NCBI GenBank assembly: GCA_003542015.1
Contig: DPLL01000136.1
Coordinates: forward strand, 822-22,196
Length of the DNA: 21,375 nucleotides
Source: Microcoleaceae cyanobacterium UBA9251
GTDB taxonomy: Bacteria > Cyanobacteriota > Cyanobacteriia > Cyanobacteriales > Microcoleaceae
Direction: 5' to 3'
Shown here: piece after piece, positions 1-7,610 of the stretch
Position numbering within the stretch: position 1 is the first letter of the stretch
How the letters are laid out: each line of letters begins with the position of its first letter
Made by a program: the position numbers and the translations under genes
Notes under the pieces: model-generated
What the model saw: only the letters and a program-made list of their open reading frames with translations
What the model was told of the DNA's origin: nothing
Database searches by the model: none

Positions 1-1548
1 AGAATTTCTCTTACCAGCGACTTGTGGCTCGCCCTGGGCCGCAGGGGAAGCCGCATTTATCAATCTCGTGCGGCGGGGGTCAGCATACTTACGTTTGAGC
101 GATCGCAATTCTTTCTTTAAGGCCTTGAGAAGTTCGCGCCGATCGCCCAACAACCGCTGGAATTCTTCAATTTTAGCCATCAACTGATCCAACTCCGACT
201 GCAAATTTTGCCTTTCCAAACCAGTCAGTCGTCGCATCGGCATAGCCAAAATCGCATCAGCCTGACTTTCGCTCAAATCGAGCCGAATTTGGAAGATTTC
301 CTTAGCAGTAGTGCCGTCAGGAGCATTTCTGAGGATGTCGATCGCCACATCGAGATTATTCAAAGCCACCATTAACCCTTCAACAATGTGACAGCGGCCC
401 ATCGCCGCCTGCAACTCGTAATTGTAGCGACGAGTCAGAGTCACTTCCCGGAAATCGAGAAATTCCTGCAAAAGTTGCCTCAGAGTCAATTGTCGGGGTT
501 GACCGTTCACAATTGCCAGCAAAATTGCCCCAAAATTAGTTTGCAAGTCAGTTTGTTGATAAAGACGAGCCAAAACAGTTTCTGGGGTAAATTCCCGCTT
601 GAGTTCAATTACAACTCGAATACCATCGCGATCGCTTTCATCCCGCAAATCAGCAATACCATCCAGCCGTCCGGCATTCACCAAATCCGCCACCTTTTCA
701 ATCCAAGCAGCCTTATTCACCTGAAAAGGAAACTCCGTCACCACGATCGCCGTTTTCGTGCGTATTTTGCGATTACCAGGCACTTCCTCCACTGAGGCCA
801 CACCCCTCACCGTAATACTGCCTCGCCCCTTAGTGTAGGCATCAACAATGCCCTCTGTAGCGATAATTTCCCCTCCGGTGGGGAAATCCGGCCCCGGAAT
901 CAGTTGCAGCAACTTGTCGTCCGAGAGTTCCGGGTTTTCAATCAAGGCAATTAAACCGTCTACCACCTCCCCCAAATTGTGTGGTGGGATATTAGTTGCC
1001 ATCCCCACAGCAATCCCAGTACAGCCGTTGAGCACCAAAAACGGTAACATCGCCGGCAATGCAGTCGGTTCCTGCTGCGAACTGTCAAAGTTAGCAGTAA
1101 AATCGACAGTTGCCTCCCCGACTTGGGTTAACATAGCTTCATGAGCGATCGATGCCAGCCTAGTTTCGGTATAGCGCATAGCAGCAGCCGGGTCATTGTC
1201 CACCGAACCGAAATTGCCGTGACCGGCAAGTAAAGGATAGCGACTCGAAAAATCCTGAACCATGCGTACCAAAGCATCGTAAACAGATTGGTCGCCGTGG
1301 GGGTGATATTTTCCTAAAACATCTCCAACTACCCTGGCACACTTGCGGTAGGGGCGATCGGGCGTCATCCCCAGTTCGTGCATCGCGTACAAAATCCGGC
1401 GGTGAACCGGCTTTAAACCGTCGCGGACATCAGGCAAAGCTCGCCCTACGATCACACTCATGGCATATTCGAGGTACGATTGCTGCATCTCGGTGTGCAA
1501 AGCCGTAGAAATTACTTGCCCGGAAAGTAGGTTGAGTTGTTTAGCCAT
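1..1548 (-). CDS. gyrA: DNA gyrase / topoisomerase IV subunit A (partial, C-terminus off the window)
   Basis: A reading frame with no stop runs from an ATG at 1548 to the left edge, giving 516 codons of a protein normally about 850 residues long. The visible part is the DNA breakage-reunion core of type IIA topoisomerases, which with GyrB uses ATP to supercoil or unlink DNA. Diagnostic motifs are YLEYAMSVIVGRALPDVRDG near residue 25, KYHPHGD at 80-86, GHGNFGSVDND at 109-119 and the catalytic tyrosine Tyr126 in AAMRYTE. The C-terminal DNA-wrapping domain is outside the window. An AAGGA ribosome-binding sequence about 6 bases before the ATG supports the start. Cyanobacteria commonly carry two GyrA-family paralogues, so the gyrA name is tentative and parC is the alternative. 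At the quinolone-determining position equivalent to E. coli Ser83 this protein has Gln87. It faces away from the receiver gene at 2081. Confidence 0.93.
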   Translation of the reverse strand, partial: MAKQLNLLSGQVISTALHTEMQQSYLEYAMSVIVGRALPDVRDGLKPVHRRILYAMHELGMTPDRPYRKCARVVGDVLGKYHPHGDQSVYDALVRMVQDFSSRYPLLAGHGNFGSVDNDPAAAMRYTETRLASIAHEAMLTQVGEATVDFTANFDSSQQEPTALPAMLPFLVLNGCTGIAVGMATNIPPHNLGEVVDGLIALIENPELSDDKLLQLIPGPDFPTGGEIIATEGIVDAYTKGRGSITVRGVASVEEVPGNRKIRTKTAIVVTEFPFQVNKAAWIEKVADLVNAGRLDGIADLRDESDRDGIRVVIELKREFTPETVLARLYQQTDLQTNFGAILLAIVNGQPRQLTLRQLLQEFLDFREVTLTRRYNYELQAAMGRCHIVEGLMVALNNLDVAIDILRNAPDGTTAKEIFQIRLDLSESQADAILAMPMRRLTGLERQNLQSELDQLMAKIEEFQRLLGDRRELLKALKKELRSLKRKYADPRRTRLINAASPAAQGEPQVAGKRNS

Positions 1549-2080
1549 GAGTCCTTGTGTCCGTGAATTCCTGAGTGCTAGGACAAGAGTCAATGCGCTC
1601 GTCGTGGTTACCTGTAGGAGAGTGAAAACCGTTTGCTGCAAGGGAGCCAAAAGTTCGACAAAACCGCATTCGCAGGAGGATAAAAATCAACTTAAAGAGT
1701 GCCGAAGACGGGAGAGTGCCGAAGACTGGCAACACTTGCCTTTTACCCTCCACTCTTACCCTAACCTTTATATTGCCTTGAATTGCGCCTACCACTAACA
1801 TGATCGAAGCTCACGTCACCAGTTGTCAGCGAGCGAGGAGATTTTCTCTATTTAAACGCCTGACTGCTGCGCCACCCTCGCACAAGTCGGGTTACAGTGT
1901 CGGAAGCCTCTCCTAAACTGTAGGAGTAAATAGTGCGAATGTTTGCTCACCAGTCCGGCGAAACGGGTTTCTTTAACTCAATATTAACTTAACTGATATG
2001 TTGCATAGCTCCAGCCCCCCTTTTTCTCCCGCCACCTTGCTGAGTACAGCTATGGTGGAGGTCTCTCAGGGGGAAGAAAG
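1549..2080. other. Intergenic region between gyrA and the receiver gene (divergent)
   Basis: This 532-base spacer separates two divergently transcribed genes and should hold both promoters, but I see no convincing -35/-10 pair in either direction. Two direct copies of GAGTGCCGAAGAC lie 17 bases apart (1697-1709 and 1714-1726). A small perfect inverted repeat, CTCCTA-AACTG-TAGGAG, is at 1910-1926. A purine-rich ribosome-binding stretch (GGGGGAAG) immediately precedes the receiver ATG. Open frames here have no family resemblance and I treat them as non-coding. Confidence 0.6.
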
Positions 2081-2479
2081 ATGAAAACCGTTCTGATTGT
2101 AGAGGACGATTTAGTGAATGCTCGGGTTTTTTCCAAAATTCTGACTAAGCGGGGAGGCTTAGCCGTGAAGCACACGGAAAACGTCGAAGAGGTGATGCAG
2201 ATTGCCGCTTCAGGAGAGGCTGACTTGATTTTAATGGATGTGTCTCTTTCCCGCAGCGTGTACCAGGGGAAAGCTGTTGACGGTATTAAGATTACTCAAT
2301 TGCTCAAAGCTGACCCGCACACAGCCTCGCTGCCGATTATTTTGGTGACTGCTCACGCGATGGAGGGCGATCGCGAAACTTTTCTAGATCAGAGCGGTGC
2401 AGATGGTTACATTTCTAAACCTGTAGTAGACCACCAACAGTTTGTCGATCAGATCAAGGCTTTGCTCCCGCAAGAGTAA
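2081..2479 (+). CDS. Single-domain response regulator (CheY-like receiver)
   Basis: This 132-residue protein consists only of a receiver domain, the phospho-accepting half of a two-component system. The canonical residues are present: acidic cluster Glu8-Asp9-Asp10, phospho-acceptor Asp53 in LILMDVSLS, Thr90 in ILVTAHAM, and Lys113 in YISKP. No output (DNA-binding or enzymatic) domain follows, so signalling must be by phosphorylation-dependent protein-protein contact, as for CheY, DivK or Spo0F. A loop insertion (SRSVYQGKAV) after Asp53 resembles the one in receivers often paired with hybrid histidine kinases; that comparison is from memory. The ATG follows a strong purine-rich ribosome-binding sequence. 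No kinase gene is in the window, so the partner and output are unknown. It is convergent with rpoC2. Confidence 0.92.
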   Translation: MKTVLIVEDDLVNARVFSKILTKRGGLAVKHTENVEEVMQIAASGEADLILMDVSLSRSVYQGKAVDGIKITQLLKADPHTASLPIILVTAHAMEGDRETFLDQSGADGYISKPVVDHQQFVDQIKALLPQE

Positions 2480-2914
2480 ACAGAAGACATGAGACCGTTG
2501 ACCGTTGGTTATTTGTGATTTGTGATTTGTTGGTTCGTAGTTGTTAGGTGTTGGTTGTTAGGTGTTAGTTGTTATTTGTGAGTTGCTCCCAATTACGAAT
2601 TACGAATTACGAATTACGAATTACGAATTACGAATTATTCCCTCGTAATTCGTAATTAATTAATTAATTCGTAATTTAATTTTACAGATAGCCTAATTTA
2701 CTCTCATTCAGGAGTAAATTGTGAGTTTTGATGTGTTAATAGTTAACAGTTAACTACTAACTATTAACAGTTAGCTATCAACTTAATAATTACGAATTAA
2801 GAATTAAAAATTACAAAGTCATTGATCGTAATTCATAATTCATAATTCGTAATTTATCAAGAAACTTAACCATTAACAGCCGACTATTAACAGTTAACAA
2901 TCAACAAGCAACCA
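2480..2914. repeat. Convergent spacer with heptamer repeats
   Basis: The 435-base spacer between the 3' ends of the receiver gene and rpoC2 is almost entirely simple repeats. Six tandem AATTACG units lie at 2591-2632, with inverted TTCGTAA copies just after. TTAACAGTTAAC-type repeats lie near 2735-2780 and 2885-2900, and AATTCATAATTCATAATTCG-type repeats near 2830-2860. T/G-rich TTGTTAGGTGTTGG repeats lie near 2540-2570. I see no gene. The inverted copies are annotated separately as a possible terminator. Confidence 0.8.
2619..2657. terminator. Repeat-built hairpin, possible bidirectional terminator
   Basis: A perfect 15-bp inverted repeat (arms 2619-2633 and 2643-2657, 9-base loop) is made of head-to-head heptamers: AATTACG units on the left and CGTAATT units on the right. 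It sits between the 3' ends of the convergent receiver and rpoC2 genes, where a bidirectional terminator would be useful. It is AT-rich without a classical GC stem and U-run, so termination is an inference. Confidence 0.4.
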
Positions 2915-5900
2915 TCAGTCGTCATCCTCATCAAAATCATAACCAACAACATCATCATCATCCGACTCGATCGCCCCGATCGCATCATCATCCACCCCAA
3001 CAACAAAATCATCCTCATCCACCTCAACTTCCTCATCAAAATCGTCATCAACATCAGCCACATCAAACCTACTCTCAATCACATAAGCACGGCGTGCAGT
3101 CTCATCATCCAACACCGCATCCCCCTCCAAACCACGAACATCGTCATCAAAAACAGCATCATCAACAGCCTCCGACAAAGCGCCCAACTCCTCATAAGCA
3201 TTGAACCCAGTACCCGCCGGAATCAGCCGCCCGATAATCACATTCTCCTTCAAACCACGCAACCAATCAGACTTACCCTCGATCGCCGCCTCAGTCAACA
3301 CCCGCGTAGTCTCCTGGAACGAAGCAGCCGAAATGAAACTATCAGTATTCAGCGAAGCCTTCGTAATCCCCAACAACACAGGAGTGTAATCTGCCGGTGC
3401 CCCACCAGTAATCGACATCGCCTCATTCACCTGCTCAACCTGTCGCAACTCCACCAACTCCCCAGGAAGCATAGTAGTATCCCCGCCATCTTCCAACCTC
3501 ACCTTATTCGTCATCTGTCGGACAATCACTTCGATATGTTTGTCAGAAATATCAACACCCTGAGACTGATATACCGCTTGGACTTCGTTCACCAAAAAAG
3601 TCTGCACCTGTTGAAAACTCTCCAAAGCAGCATCAAAAGTAGGGCGCAGTTCCTTCAACACATCAAAATAAACCTCCAGAATCTCATGGGGATTCGCCGG
3701 CCCATCAGTCAAAGCCTCCGCCGTCACCACCCGCTGTCCATCGGAGACAATCGGATTCTGACCCGGTAACAAAGGATATTGCTCAATCCGACCATCATCC
3801 TCAACAACCGACAGCTCAATATTGTCATCAGAAGCCACCAACTGAACCACACCCGGACGCTTCGCCAAAATACAAGCCTCCTTCGGCTTCCGCGCCTCCA
3901 ACAACTCCTCAATCCGCGGCAAACCTTGGATGATATCCCCCGTCTTAGCCCGCTCAAAAACCAGAATCACCAAATTATCCCCCCGCTGCACCAAATCCCC
4001 ATCATCCACATGGAGCACAGCACCCGCAGACACCCGATAGGGACGAGCTATACGCAGAACAATCTTTGCCGATTCCCCCTCAGCAATTGGAGGAATCACC
4101 CTCACAACCTGACCAGACTCATTCAGCAAAACACCCGGAGCCACCTCAGTACCAGCCACCAACAACTGACCGGGACTCACCGTAGGTTCCCCCGCCACAT
4201 CAACACTTATGGAATCAACATCCCGCATCACCAACAAGCGGCGGATTGGTTCATTGAGTTTCTCGCGAATACCACGGACAATTCCAGCTTCCTTACACAA
4301 GATTTCTGTCCGAGCAACCACAGCACCGGGCGCGATCGACTGTCCATCCTCCACCAACAACCTCGTCTGAGTGCTACCTTGCGTCGGGTCAGCAATGATA
4401 TCTCGCCGAACAGCCAAAGATTCCAGAATCACCAACTGCAAGCGCATCGGTCTTGATTGTGACACTTCAACTCCGCTCAGCACTTCGACTCCGCTCAGCT
4501 CACGCCCGACAACCTCCGAATCCTCATCAGCAATCCCCCCAGTCTCCACTGTACGCAAACCAGACCAAGCCGGCCCAGAACCATCAGCCCCAAAAGCCTC
4601 AGCATTCTCCTCATCAGCAAGCAACTCAATATCAGCAGCCAATTGAGGAGCCGAACCTCCGATTTCCAAAATCAACTGAGTACGCAAAAGCTCCAACCCC
4701 TCCACAGACTTGACCCGCTCCCCATCCTTATATGGAAGTCGTTGTACAGCCTTCAGAGCGATCGACTCATTGAGAGCAGTCTGAGAAGGAATAGGTGGCT
4801 TGTCGGGTACCGGAAACTCAACAACCGGACGCAGCAACAAAGCAGGGCCTTCAGGAGTCTCAATATACTCTGCGTAGCTCAACTCCGAAGCAACCAAACC
4901 CGGAAACACTTCCTGACCAGCATTGACAACTTGTCCCTCTCCCAAAGTTAGGGGAGGGCGATCGACCGCATGAACTTCACCAGGTTTAATCACAATCTCC
5001 CGCAGGATGTCATTCTTCTGAGTTATTTCCACAGCCCCGCTAGTTTGACAGAAGATATCTTTGACTACCTCAGTGCCCGCTTCCACATATTGACCATCTT
5101 CGACCAGTAATAGCGAGATATCTTTGTTCACCTCGTGAGACTCTTCTGGTATCCACAGCAAAGTGCCACCTTTCACCACTTCATAGCCAAGCTTAGCCTT
5201 ACCCCGTTTATGAACCTCAACCCCGGCGTATTTGACAATACCCCCCGTAGCCGTGCGGTAGCTGTCATCTTGGAGTTCTGCTACAACTTCGCCGTTGACG
5301 ACTTTGCTACCAGGAGCCGTTTTCAGGGAAAACCTTTGATTAGAAGCAGTCTCAATCACATAGTGGTCGCGACCGCCCATACTTTCCACCCGGACTACAG
5401 CCTGGTCTAACAAAACCTGAGCTGTAATAATTTCGATTTCTCGCTCATCCGCAATGCGAACCACACCCCCATGTTCCGAGACAAGTTTTGTCTCTGCAAT
5501 CACGCTGTTCGCTGGGATGCGATCGCCATTTCTCACAGCCGGCTCAGCCCCCGGAGGCAAATTATAGACTTCTCCCGACAAAATCCAAACAAGCCCCCCT
5601 TTGCTAGCAGTGCGAGTAGTGTTACCTTGGCGATCGGTCTTTTCTTCCGGGATTAAATCAGCAAACTTCGCCTCGCCTGCCAAGTCCGAAGCCACATCTG
5701 TTGTTACTTTTTCTGTGGTTTTGCGAGCAGCACGGCCGGCGATCGGCACTTCTGCCAAAATTTGATTTAGCATAGCCCGCTGTCCATCTTTCACCATGAC
5801 AGTCGAACCCTGAGCGATCGCCAACTCAATCCTCAGCTTCTGATTCTTAGCCCCAGACTTACCTTCCTCAAAACCATCTCCCTCAAAAACCAACTTCCCA

Positions 5901-7078
5901 TTATTCTCAGCCACCAAAGCCTCCTCCCCGTGGCGAGTACGGAAGGAACGAGTACGGAGATTCTTGAACTTAACAACCCCCGGAAAAGGAGCGCGTTCTT
6001 GTTTAGCCACTTCCCCGGTGAAAACACCCCCGGTGTGGAAAGTCCGCATCGTCAACTGAGTACCCGGTTCCCCGATGGACTGAGCGGCAATAATCCCGAT
6101 CGCCTCACCCATATCAACCATTTTCCCGTGGGCCAAACTCCAGCCGTAGCAATGTTGACAAACCGAACGAGTCGCTTCGCAGGTTAAGGGCGATCGCAAA
6201 AATACTTCCGCCACCCCCGACTTACCGATCGCCTCTGCAAGTTCTTCTGTTATCGGTTGATTGCGGACAGCCCTCTCCTTCCCAAAAGCCACTATTTCGC
6301 CTGTTTTGGGATGAACAACATCACTAGCAAACACACGCCCCAGCAGCCTTTCTTTCAGCGGAATCAAGACTGTCGCGCCGTCGGTCATTGGGCGAACACG
6401 GATACCACGCTGTGTCCCGCAGTCAAACTCCCGCACAATGACGTCCTGCGACACATCAACCAGGCGGCGTGTCAGATATCCAGAATCTGCTGTCCGCAAA
6501 GCCGTATCTACTAAACCTTTGCGGGCTCCATAGGAAGAAATAATATACTCCGTAACAGTCAATCCTTCCCGGAAATTAGTCTTGATAGGTAAATCAATAA
6601 TCTCTCCTTGAGGGTCAGCCATCAGCCCGCGCATCCCTACAAGTTGCCGCACCTGAGAAATGTTACCCCGCGCACCAGAGAAAGCCATCATATAAACCGA
6701 ATTCAACGGATCTGTAGCACGGAAGTTCTTCACCACCTCATCTTTCAAATCTTCTGAAGTGCTGTTCCAAGTATCGATAACTTTTTGGAAGCGTTCGACT
6801 TCTGTGATTTCACCCCTGGTGTAGCGCTGTTCTGTGATGCGAATTTCTTCTTCTGCTGCATCCAGGAGCGATCGCTTAGATGGAGGAACCTGCAAGTCAT
6901 CGACGCTAATCGAAACTCCAGCCCTTGTCGCAAACCGAAAGCCCAAATCCTTCAATTTATCCGCCATTTGCGCCGTGCGGGCTGTTCCGTGATGAGTGAA
7001 AGACCAAGAAATCAGTTTTTTCAGTTGGCCTTTGTCTACAACTCGATTGCGAAAAACAATTTCTTTGTTTGATGTCAT
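2915..7078 (-). CDS. rpoC2: RNA polymerase beta' subunit, C-terminal half (RpoC2)
   Basis: This 1387-residue protein is the cyanobacterial/plastid C-terminal part of beta'. It pairs with RpoC1 to complete the polymerase clamp, trigger loop and secondary channel. Four cysteines that bind the second beta' zinc are visible: Cys220, Cys300, Cys307 and Cys310. The first trigger-loop helix is at about 340-352 (TMRTFHTGGVFTG). The loop is then interrupted by the cyanobacterial SI3 insertion, roughly residues 355-1045, built from repeated sandwich-barrel units seen as recurring LLVEDGQ-xxxAGxxV motifs. The second helix (GDIIQGLPRIEELLEARKP) is at about 1048-1066. The last ~92 residues are very acidic, about 40 Asp/Glu. 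An 18-base tandem repeat adds LSGVEVLSGVEV at 861-872. The start lacks a clear ribosome-binding sequence. It lies 532 bases downstream of rpoC1, a spacer filled with heptamer repeats. Confidence 0.98.
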   Translation of the reverse strand: MTSNKEIVFRNRVVDKGQLKKLISWSFTHHGTARTAQMADKLKDLGFRFATRAGVSISVDDLQVPPSKRSLLDAAEEEIRITEQRYTRGEITEVERFQKVIDTWNSTSEDLKDEVVKNFRATDPLNSVYMMAFSGARGNISQVRQLVGMRGLMADPQGEIIDLPIKTNFREGLTVTEYIISSYGARKGLVDTALRTADSGYLTRRLVDVSQDVIVREFDCGTQRGIRVRPMTDGATVLIPLKERLLGRVFASDVVHPKTGEIVAFGKERAVRNQPITEELAEAIGKSGVAEVFLRSPLTCEATRSVCQHCYGWSLAHGKMVDMGEAIGIIAAQSIGEPGTQLTMRTFHTGGVFTGEVAKQERAPFPGVVKFKNLRTRSFRTRHGEEALVAENNGKLVFEGDGFEEGKSGAKNQKLRIELAIAQGSTVMVKDGQRAMLNQILAEVPIAGRAARKTTEKVTTDVASDLAGEAKFADLIPEEKTDRQGNTTRTASKGGLVWILSGEVYNLPPGAEPAVRNGDRIPANSVIAETKLVSEHGGVVRIADEREIEIITAQVLLDQAVVRVESMGGRDHYVIETASNQRFSLKTAPGSKVVNGEVVAELQDDSYRTATGGIVKYAGVEVHKRGKAKLGYEVVKGGTLLWIPEESHEVNKDISLLLVEDGQYVEAGTEVVKDIFCQTSGAVEITQKNDILREIVIKPGEVHAVDRPPLTLGEGQVVNAGQEVFPGLVASELSYAEYIETPEGPALLLRPVVEFPVPDKPPIPSQTALNESIALKAVQRLPYKDGERVKSVEGLELLRTQLILEIGGSAPQLAADIELLADEENAEAFGADGSGPAWSGLRTVETGGIADEDSEVVGRELSGVEVLSGVEVSQSRPMRLQLVILESLAVRRDIIADPTQGSTQTRLLVEDGQSIAPGAVVARTEILCKEAGIVRGIREKLNEPIRRLLVMRDVDSISVDVAGEPTVSPGQLLVAGTEVAPGVLLNESGQVVRVIPPIAEGESAKIVLRIARPYRVSAGAVLHVDDGDLVQRGDNLVILVFERAKTGDIIQGLPRIEELLEARKPKEACILAKRPGVVQLVASDDNIELSVVEDDGRIEQYPLLPGQNPIVSDGQRVVTAEALTDGPANPHEILEVYFDVLKELRPTFDAALESFQQVQTFLVNEVQAVYQSQGVDISDKHIEVIVRQMTNKVRLEDGGDTTMLPGELVELRQVEQVNEAMSITGGAPADYTPVLLGITKASLNTDSFISAASFQETTRVLTEAAIEGKSDWLRGLKENVIIGRLIPAGTGFNAYEELGALSEAVDDAVFDDDVRGLEGDAVLDDETARRAYVIESRFDVADVDDDFDEEVEVDEDDFVVGVDDDAIGAIESDDDDVVGYDFDEDDD
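4463..4498. repeat. 18-base tandem duplication inside rpoC2
   Basis: Two adjacent 18-base units, CACTTCAACTCCGCTCAG and CACTTCGACTCCGCTCAG, differ at one base. They are in frame and encode LSGVEV twice (RpoC2 residues 861-872), within a low-complexity stretch of the SI3 insertion. The unit resembles a dispersed repeat (ACTTCGACTxCGCTCAG) that I recall from other cyanobacterial genomes. Confidence 0.75.
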
Positions 7079-7110
7079 TTTTTTTGCTGTCTTTTTTTGA
7101 TTAGCTGTTA

Positions 7111-7600
7111 GTCATTAGTCATTGGTCATTGGTCATTGGTCATTGGTCATTAGTAATTCGTCATCCGTAATTCCTCATCCGTCATCCGTAATTCGTCATC
7201 CGTAATTCGTCATCCGTAATTCGTAATTCGTAATTCGTAATTCGTCATCCGTAATTCGTAATCCGTCATCCGTAATTCGTCATCCGTCATTCGTAATTCG
7301 TCATCCGTAATTCGTAATCCGTCATCCGTAATTCGTCATCCGTCATTCGTAATTCGTAATTCGTAATTCGTAATTCCTCATTCGTCATTCGTAATTCGTA
7401 ATTCGTAATTCGTAATTCCTCATCCGTAATTCGTAATTCCTCATCCGTAATTCGTAATTCGTAATTCCTCATCCGTAATTCGTAATTCGTAATTCCTCAT
7501 CCGTAATTCGTAATTCGTAATTCCTCATCCGTAATTCCTCATCCGTCATTCGTAATTCCTCATCCGTCATTCGTAATTCCTCATCCGTAATTCGTAATTA
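7111..7600. repeat. 70-unit heptamer tandem repeat array (STRR type)
   Basis: This array fills most of the 532-base rpoC1-rpoC2 spacer (7079-7610). It consists of 70 consecutive 7-base units with no register slip: six GTCATTA/GTCATTG units (7111-7152), then 64 units (7153-7600) drawn from GTAATTC, GTCATCC, GTCATTC, CTCATCC, GTAATCC, CTCATTC and a terminal GTAATTA. There is higher-order structure: a 56-base block is perfectly duplicated (7244-7299 and 7300-7355), and a 28-base block of three GTAATTC plus CTCATCC is repeated three times (7447-7530). All units point the same way, so the array cannot fold on itself as a long perfect hairpin. On the minus strand it leaves an open frame, judged spurious. 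The remaining ~30 bases before rpoC2 are T-rich on the plus strand. Confidence 0.95.
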
Positions 7601-7610
7601 TTCTAATTCC

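Noticed and set aside
1541..1801. 86-codon minus-strand frame upstream of gyrA
   Set aside because: It overlaps the gyrA start in another frame, includes the direct-repeat region and resembles no protein.
2887..3078. Met/Leu-rich 63-codon frame overlapping the rpoC2 end
   Set aside because: It is the shadow of the GAT/GAC-rich acidic tail in another frame.
7287..7472. Open frame on the minus strand encoding a 7-residue periodic peptide (ELRITN/DY type)
   Set aside because: The periodicity is a direct consequence of the 7-base repeat read in three frames; there is no ribosome-binding sequence or non-repeat sequence, so it is treated as a repeat artefact.
7111..7600. CRISPR-like array
   Set aside because: Units are 7 bases with no unique spacers and no cas genes nearby.
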